The position numbers were made by a program, and so were the translations under genes. From assembly GCF_003589595.1 (NCBI RefSeq), contig NW_020653415.1, positions 1 to 64,000 of the forward strand: a stretch of 64,000 nucleotides of DNA. The letters run 5' to 3'. Position 1 is the first letter of the stretch; each line of letters opens with the position of its first letter. This document shows positions 57,848 through 64,000 of this stretch, one piece after another. The notes beneath the pieces are model-generated. The model ran no database searches. It was not told the origin of the DNA and worked only from the letters and a program-made list of their open reading frames with translations. This stretch comes from Hyposmocoma kahamanoa. Its lineage: Eukaryota; Arthropoda; Insecta; Lepidoptera; Cosmopterigidae.

Positions 57848-60679
57848 TTATTGAACTTCATCATCACTAACATTTTCTTCTGTAAACGGATCTTGCAATT
57901 GATCGCCTCCTTGTGGTTTTCTAATAACGCCTAGTTCCTCGGCTTCACTCAAACATTTCTCTGCAAAATCCTTAGTCCTCTTTTGGGCTGGATCTTCTAA
58001 TTTTGTCAAAGCCATTAGAATCTCCAACACATCAGTTTCAAATAATTTTGCAGCCATATCTTTGTCTCCTTTGACAATGTTGTATAACATGTAGGTACCT
58101 CTATACTGGATTTCCTTATTGTTATGTGCAAGCACGCACCTTAGTGTTTCTGGCCAGGATTCTAAGTCAAGTAATCTTCTGCAACAAGATTTACTGACTG
58201 ATGTAAGAACACACAGAGCACCAGCTGCAGCCATTACTGTGTCCTCATCCTCTTCTTGGCATAAAAGGTATAAGTACTTAGCTCTGTCATTCTGACTCTC
58301 AAATGCCCTTATGACATCCTCTGATTGCATCAGATTACAAATACATTGGGTAGCTGCTCTCTGTAGCATCATGTGATCCTCATACATGTATTGCTCAATT
58401 TTAGTCAGACCTCCTTCTTTCAAAATTCTATTCCTTGTAGTCTCATTCATCCCAGCCAAGTTACAGAGAGCCATTAGGGCTTCAAAATTTTCTAGAGCAG
58501 AACATTCAGGGTGTAATAATGCTACCAAAGGCCTTACTACTTCTAAATTTCTTTGTCCAGGGAAAGCAACTTCGGGGTTGATTGTAATACCAATCCTAGC
58601 TAAAGCTTGTGCAGCTTGCTTCTTGCCATTTTTGGTGCCTTCCAAAGCCATTGGGATCAATACTTTTGCTCCTCCTTGCTGAACTACAATTCCTCTAAGT
58701 TCCTGAAGACTGCAGATGGCATTGAAAACTCTAGCAATCAGTTCCTTTGAATTATGACTCTCAGTTTTGGCCAAAGCAACTAAACCTGAAGTGACTCCAG
58801 CCTTGGCTAATACAGTCAACCTTTTGTTCACAAAATCAGGATCATCTAACTCGTGTTGCTCTGGCACATGGTGTTTAGCAAACTTTGCCAGTTCCAACAT
58901 CTCAGGAAGAACTTCTTGCTTTTCATATGCATTACAGAGGTTAACTAGAGTGGTTACAACACCATAAAGGCAAGATTGATCACCAGTTTTGGCCAGTTCT
59001 ATCAAAGATTGCAGTGCAGCTCTATCTTCCACCAATTTTTCCTTCACATCAGCATCTAAAGTAAGATATGAGAGACCTTCAGCTGCCCATTTCCTCAAGT
59101 CCTTATCCTTTGATGGGTTGACAAGGAACTTCCTGCAGGCTTCAGCTAATTTCTTTGTAGAACCTTCAGCAAATGGGCGAATTGAAGCATCATCACCTCC
59201 AAAACTTCCAAGTTTGCAGAGACCAACAAGAGCTCTAACTCTGACAGCATCATTTTTGCACTGATATAACTTTTTTAGGACATCAACACCTTTATCAATA
59301 ATAGTTTTTGCCTTGTCCTTCTTCGATGCAGCTGCGATTAAACATTCACAGGCCACCCTTTGTTGCAGAGGATCGTCAGTCTGGGCCATGACCAAAATCA
59401 TTTCCACAATACCTTCCTTAGAGATGACATAGTTCCCTACGTCCAGAGGGCCTCTGAGTAATGATGTTATAGCCACTGTGACTCTCACTTTAGATTCTAG
59501 GTCTGGTGTAAGCAGTTTACCCTTGATAAAATCATCTACTTGACTGTTGAACTTCTGCCTTGCTTCATCATAATACATGTTCTCATATATTCTAGCCAGG
59601 CAAGCTGCTGCTATGGTCCTAGATGATGGAGTGATGTTCATTGCAGATTCATACTTGTACTCTTCAAGTTCACTACACACTTCAAGCAATCTCTGTAAAC
59701 CTTTAATTTCAACAAATCTGTCAGCCCAATTGATAGCAGAGTAGTGACAATTTCTCATAATAAGTTCCATAATGGCATCTCTTGCAAGGCCACTAATTAC
59801 TGTATTGGTAATAGAATAGGTCAGGCAAGTCAAAAGTGTGTCAATTTCAGTTTTGTATTCCTCACACTTTTGAGGGTCAGGTTTTATTTCTTTCTTACTG
59901 TCCATACCAGTAAATGTGTCCAATATAGTTTGCAGACAATATTGAGCTGCATTAACCCTCTCTTCATTGTCACTGTCGATAATCTCCAGGAACCATGGAA
60001 CGCCAACAACTTTGATGACCTGCTTTGTTCTATTCACATCCCTCTTGCAGAGCTGACTGATAACTCTTACAGCATTTGCATAAATGTCAGGATTCTTTTC
60101 GACTTTTAATAGCTGTTGTATTTTGTGTACAACACCATTTTTGATCATAATTTCAGCACCTGTGCTCTCTTTGGCGAGTACGAGAAGATTGGACATAGCT
60201 TTTTCTCGTTTCTCCTTATCTTCTTCAAGTTTAAAGGCGAGTTTGAACATTTGATCGACTTTGTTGCTGGTTTGCGCACTTTGCCGCGCTCTTTCTTGGA
60301 CAATTGCATGCAACCGAGCTAGAACGGGCTGCACCGCTTTATTCGTCGGTTCCACTGTGAAAATCGCCTTAGCGTCTCTATAAGCTTCTTCATATCTTTC
60401 CAAACTCTCCAACGCTTGTGATCGTCGAAATAGAGCTTTCGGATCCTCAGGAATAATATCTAATGCTTGGTCGCAGTCTTTTATAGCTCTATCGTACTCC
60501 TTCGTTTTTAGATAGGCAGCAGCGCGATTTTTCAGGTATGTGGCCAAGTCCCGGCAGTCTTTTTCGGCGAGCTCAATTGCCTTAGAGTACAATGATATCG
60601 CCTCTTCATATTTTTCAGCTTTAAAGGCATCGTTGCCCTTAATCTTGTAGGTTTCGGCTTCTTCAGCGTGAACTCCCAT
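57848..60679 (-). CDS. unc-45: UNC-45 myosin chaperone (TPR + UCS), single exon
   Basis: An uninterrupted 943-residue frame starting MGVHAEEAETYKIKGNDAF. Three tetratricopeptide repeats cover about residues 8-115 (YKIKGNDAFKAEKYEEAISL, YLKNRAAAYLKTKEYDRAIK, KALFRRSQALESLERYEEAY), the pocket that binds the EEVD tail of HSP90. A helical central domain (about 150-520) and the C-terminal armadillo-like UCS domain (about 530-930, with ICSLQELRGIVVQQGGAKVL and ALARIGITINPEVAFPGQRN) follow. UCS binds and folds the myosin motor, needed for muscle sarcomeres. Length matches animal UNC-45 (about 930-950). A minus-strand TATAAAAG at 60738-60731 lies 52 bp before the start. It is divergent from CCT6. The absence of introns is notable beside intron-rich neighbours. 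Confidence 0.95.
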   Translation of the reverse strand: MGVHAEEAETYKIKGNDAFKAEKYEEAISLYSKAIELAEKDCRDLATYLKNRAAAYLKTKEYDRAIKDCDQALDIIPEDPKALFRRSQALESLERYEEAYRDAKAIFTVEPTNKAVQPVLARLHAIVQERARQSAQTSNKVDQMFKLAFKLEEDKEKREKAMSNLLVLAKESTGAEIMIKNGVVHKIQQLLKVEKNPDIYANAVRVISQLCKRDVNRTKQVIKVVGVPWFLEIIDSDNEERVNAAQYCLQTILDTFTGMDSKKEIKPDPQKCEEYKTEIDTLLTCLTYSITNTVISGLARDAIMELIMRNCHYSAINWADRFVEIKGLQRLLEVCSELEEYKYESAMNITPSSRTIAAACLARIYENMYYDEARQKFNSQVDDFIKGKLLTPDLESKVRVTVAITSLLRGPLDVGNYVISKEGIVEMILVMAQTDDPLQQRVACECLIAAASKKDKAKTIIDKGVDVLKKLYQCKNDAVRVRALVGLCKLGSFGGDDASIRPFAEGSTKKLAEACRKFLVNPSKDKDLRKWAAEGLSYLTLDADVKEKLVEDRAALQSLIELAKTGDQSCLYGVVTTLVNLCNAYEKQEVLPEMLELAKFAKHHVPEQHELDDPDFVNKRLTVLAKAGVTSGLVALAKTESHNSKELIARVFNAICSLQELRGIVVQQGGAKVLIPMALEGTKNGKKQAAQALARIGITINPEVAFPGQRNLEVVRPLVALLHPECSALENFEALMALCNLAGMNETTRNRILKEGGLTKIEQYMYEDHMMLQRAATQCICNLMQSEDVIRAFESQNDRAKYLYLLCQEEDEDTVMAAAGALCVLTSVSKSCCRRLLDLESWPETLRCVLAHNNKEIQYRGTYMLYNIVKGDKDMAAKLFETDVLEILMALTKLEDPAQKRTKDFAEKCLSEAEELGVIRKPQGGDQLQDPFTEENVSDDEVQ

Positions 60680-61384
60680 CGTTTCGTTCGTTGATTACTA
60701 TATACTTGTTTTGATCTGTTGCCGACGCTGCTTTTATACCACATATAAAGAAAGTTCTTGCAAGATCTCGTACATTCTTAATACAAGACTAAAATAGAAT
60801 TTTATTTTAGCTCTCCTTAAGCGGAAACAGCTATAATCGAATGACAGCTGTTTGTCACTTCAAGTGCACCTTGAAACTTCTACAGGCTACAATATTTATT
60901 AACCTGAAAGCTAATAAATTTTGAAACAATTTCATTTATAAAAAATATTATCTATAAATAGATTGAAGAAGTCTTAATAAGCTATTTATTATTGATATGA
61001 CTTTAAATGATTCCAGAGACATTGCAACATGCTAAAATTAAATACTACAATTCCGTGTAGCAAAATATATTTCTTGAACGCACGGTCGGTTGTGCCATTG
61101 GCTAATAATATTTTGCTAGATTTCCCATTACATTTTGAGTGTTTTATTTCTTTGTAATATTTTTAAATTAAGATTTTATTGGCCAATACTCAATAAATAA
61201 ATAATAGTAACAATAATAAATAGGCCGTTTTAAATTTCAGCATTACTGTGCTTCCTCACACACTTCTTTCTTTTGTCTTTCGATGTCTGTCTGTTGTCTA
61301 TGGTAATTCTGTAAGCAAATTAGTCACTGGAACCCTCGTGTTTACCGGGATTTCTATTTTATTAAGTTTACTAAGAATTTTATA
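60680..61384. promoter_or_regulatory. Shared divergent promoter region of unc-45 and CCT6
   Basis: The 705 bp separate the two start codons. A minus-strand TATAAAAG at 60731-60738 suits unc-45. GAAAGTTCTTGCA (60750-60762) fits two and a half nGAAn heat-shock units with one mismatch, and GAAACTTC (60873-60880) is a second adjacent inverted pair. No TATA box is evident before CCT6. Use of these sites in heat response is inferred. Confidence 0.5.
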
Positions 61385-62286
61385 ATGGCAGCAATTAGTT
61401 TATTGAATCCAAAAGCCGAGTTTGCGAGGGCAGCTCAAGCGCTTGCAGTGAATATTTCTGCAGCAAAAGGTATTCAAGATGTGATGAAAACTAACCTCGG
61501 TCCTAAAGGGACAATGAAAATGTAAGTTTTTTGTGATTATTTCTAATATCTATGTAAGAAGCCTGTTATTCAGAAGTAATTTTCATCATTTTGGAAGTAT
61601 CTGTAATGCAATAATGTGTATTTGATTTGTTGAATTATTATAATTTGTTCTTTGAAAAGTCATATGATGCTAACTGTCATTTACACGATGTGTTGTTCAA
61701 TCAACTTAAAAAAATTAAAAAGTCCGAAATAATTAGATTATTCTTTAAAAACTACCACTAAAAACGACCACTTTGCTATGCGAAACATGTTGTAGACTTA
61801 TGGAATTTATCCTCTAGAAAGTGGCGCAAATATGTTGTATTTTATTTTGACTGTAATTTAATTTATTTTGTCATATTCTTGACACAAACAAATACAGTAA
61901 TACGCGATTTCGTTATAACGCTGTTTTCAAAATTAGTATTTGGAGATTTTAACATCTCTATGTCGCTCCTTGTAGCTATATCTATATATGTGGAACCCCT
62001 TATTCCGAGCATTGGTTTTTACGCTAATTTCGCGTAACGCGATTATGTATAGCCCATATAAATAAATCAAATCAATATATCTTCAGGTTAGTCTCAGGAG
62101 CTGGAGATATAAAGATCACCAAAGATGGCAACGTCCTGCTCCACGAGATGCAGATACAGCACCCTACAGCTTCCCTCATTGCGCGCGCCTCCACTGCACA
62201 GGATGATGCTACTGGTGATGGTACTACATCTACTGTACTCCTTATTGGAGAACTCCTCAAACAGGCAGATATTTACATCAGTGAAG
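61385..62286 (+). CDS. CCT6: T-complex protein 1 subunit zeta (CCT6), first two exons; gene runs off the window
   Basis: Exon 1 61385-61521 ([20 protein letters not shown] ... [10 protein letters not shown]) joins exon 2 62087-62286 ([20 protein letters not shown] ... [19 protein letters not shown]) with GT-AG splicing, the split codon giving Met. The group-II chaperonin equatorial motifs [10 protein letters not shown] and GDGTTS, which hold ATP, are present. [16 protein letters not shown] identifies the zeta subunit. The product is one of eight subunits of the cytosolic TRiC/CCT ring that folds actin and tubulin. Exon 2 ends in phase 1 at a GTGAGT donor; later exons lie beyond 64000 after an intron invaded by a Harbinger transposon. 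Confidence 0.93.
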
Positions 62287-62731
62287 GTGAGTAGCTATTG
62301 TTTATTATATATAATATACTCCTTAGCCTCAATTTAAAACACAAACTAAACAAATTAATATAATATAAACATATGGTTCACAATCACAATGCAACAAATA
62401 AGGATTTTGCAAACTGCAGTTTTTGTTTTTGTTTTTTTTTAATTCTTCCATAGATTCCAACTCAGCCAAAATCCACAAAATAATACTCTTGCATTCCACA
62501 AAAGATTTTGGCACATATTTATAGCCTTACTAATAAAGATTTATACACAACTTATACCGGAGTTATAACGATAACATTACCAATAATAAATATTTGACAG
62601 TTTAGTTGTATACATCTGTTATAGCGTGTGTATAAATAGTGTGAGATATTACGGAACCGTTATTTTCAGTACGCGACTCTTGTATAAGAAGCGCATAACC
62701 TAAAATTGGACGTGTGGTATTTTTAAAAACA

Positions 62732-63813
62732 ATGGATTATTTACAATATTTCGTTTTATTTGATGAAATAGACAGTGAACCACCTCCTAGAAAAAGGAAA
62801 TGTTACAAAAGTCGTTTCGATCCTTTTACTTTAAGAAACAGAATTTCGAAAAAAAATATAGATTTAGCCAAACATATGTAAGTAAAATAGTTGAGTTAGT
62901 TAAGAGTGACATCGAGCTACAAACTCGTGGTGGCAGGCTGGCTGTAGAACTTCAAGTTTGTACTGCTCTCAGGACTTGGGCTAGGCAAGAAGTTCAAGAT
63001 GATGCAGCAGACATTCATGGACTTAGCCAACAGTCCATTACTAATGTATGCCGCAGAGTGGCTCTGGCTTTGGCAAAAACGCGGCACAGTTCATACGCAT
63101 GCCTATGTCACTAGAAGAGAAAGAACAACTAGTTTCCGGATTTAGAAACATTTGCGGCTTTAGGAACGTGATTGGTGCTATCGATTGCACACACATAAAA
63201 ATTTAAAAAGTTGGTGGTGATAGTGCACAATACTATATCAACAGCAAGGGGTTTTCATCCTTAAATGTCCAGGTAGTTTGTGATTCTCAATTGAAGATAA
63301 GCACTGGATGGAAGCACAACAAGATGGCACACTGGAGGGGCAGTACACATGATGCAAGGATTTTCAGGGAAAGTCAAATTCGGCAACGATTTGAAAATGG
63401 AGAATTTAGTGCCCGTTTACTAGGAGATTCAGGCTATGGTTTTACAAATTATTTGTTTACACCAATCCAGAATCCCCGTGTTGTGAAGGAAGAGTCTTAC
63501 AACAGATCACACATATTGACAAGAAACCCAATTGAAAGGTGTTTTGGAGTATGGAAACAGAGGTTTCGTTGTCTATTGCATGGATTTAGTGTAACACAAA
63601 AAAAACGTAAAATTGTACATTGTAGCACTTGCTATACTCCACAATATTTCCATCGATATGAAAGAAGACATTGATTTTCTTGAACCTCTCTTGTCTGAAA
63701 ATGATGATAACCAACAAATGCCAAGGATATCATTATCTATAGCCGATCTGGCCAAGAAACAAGAAGATTGTTCATTGAAACACACTTTTAGCTGTAGCAT
63801 TGTATTAGTTTAA
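62732..63813 (+). pseudogene. PIF/Harbinger (HARBI1-like) transposase, decayed
   Basis: Reading across frames: MDYLQYFVLFDEIDSEPPPR (62732), a helix-turn-helix-like DIHGLSQQSITNVCRRVALA (to 63080), then the nuclease with VIGAIDCTHI (first Asp, about 63170), HWRGSTHDARIFRES, LLGDSGYG (second Asp) and NPIERCFGVWKQRFRC (Glu). At least three frame changes (near 62860, 63085 and 63600) and a TAA after THIKI disable it. It lies in the intron after CCT6 exon 2. Confidence 0.85.
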
Positions 63814-63980
63814 TTTAGATTTTAACAACAAAATTTCCAATTTTAATTTTTCAACTTGAAGGTCATGCTCTTCTGTTTGTAAATACATTTGCTTCATTTT
63901 TAAATCATGCTCTTCTTTAATAAAACTCTGAGCTTCTAACATATTTTTTCATTTTTAATTCATGTTCCTCTCTCATGAAA
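63805..63980 (-). pseudogene. C-terminus of the second Harbinger protein, convergent
   Basis: The minus strand from 63942 reads MLEAQSFIKEEHDLKMKQMY then LQTEEHDLQVEKLKLEILLL and stops at 63805. It is preceded one frame over by MREEHELKMKK, the shift falling in an A6 run. The heptad-like Leu/Glu pattern suggests a coiled coil. PIF/Harbinger elements normally carry such a MADF/Myb-type partner gene, here tail to tail with the transposase. It continues past the window edge. Confidence 0.55.
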
Positions 63981-64000
63981 TTGACAAGTTATTAAATACA

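Noticed and set aside
1..64000. CRISPR array, bacterial operon, phage or virus
   Set aside because: The exon-intron genes, splice signals and insect transposons show animal nuclear DNA; the only regular short repeat is the minisatellite, which has no spacers.

Overview
The window is animal nuclear DNA, very probably from a butterfly or moth. Two genes are split into twelve short exons with GT-AG introns. Their products are prophenoloxidases of the lepidopteran PPO2 type. The intervening DNA is AT-rich and packed with insect-type interspersed repeats: tRNA-headed SINEs, several non-LTR retrotransposon remnants, a Penelope-like element and many terminal-inverted-repeat elements. Species cannot be fixed from sequence alone.

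Layout: 1-245 resembles the 3' UTR and downstream flank of both complete PPO genes, so a third PPO copy probably ends just upstream of the window. 0.4-5.1 kb is retroelement debris. PPO copy A runs 5334-18364 (+) and PPO copy B 23675-43591 (+). Both have 12 coding exons of exactly matching lengths (2085 nt, 694 aa) and intact copper ligands. Their introns differ greatly because of insertions. Copy A carries a Harbinger-like MITE, a SINE, a Penelope-like remnant ending next to exon 3, a LINE and a minisatellite of 10-bp units. Copy B carries a three-deep nested transposon, MITEs, SINEs, a Jockey-like LINE and an assembly gap of 400 N. 43.6-53.8 kb is repeat-rich with no convincing gene.

The right end is gene-dense and conserved: a zinc-finger gene of the MEP-1 family (53844-57057, -), a single-exon unc-45 myosin co-chaperone gene (57848-60679, -) and the start of CCT6, the zeta subunit of the TRiC/CCT chaperonin (from 61385, +, running off the window). 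unc-45 and CCT6 are head to head with 705 bp between start codons. A decayed PIF/Harbinger transposon lies after CCT6 exon 2.

Functionally, the PPO genes encode zymogens of the melanization response, activated by proteolysis in haemolymph. The right-hand trio belongs to chromatin regulation and protein folding. The most informative observations are the tandem PPO array with a conserved hairpin at the promoter, patchy near-identity between copies suggesting gene conversion, a changed activation site in copy B, transposon insertions datable by empty-site comparison between copies, and a retroelement that seems to supply splice signals for exon 3 of copy A.
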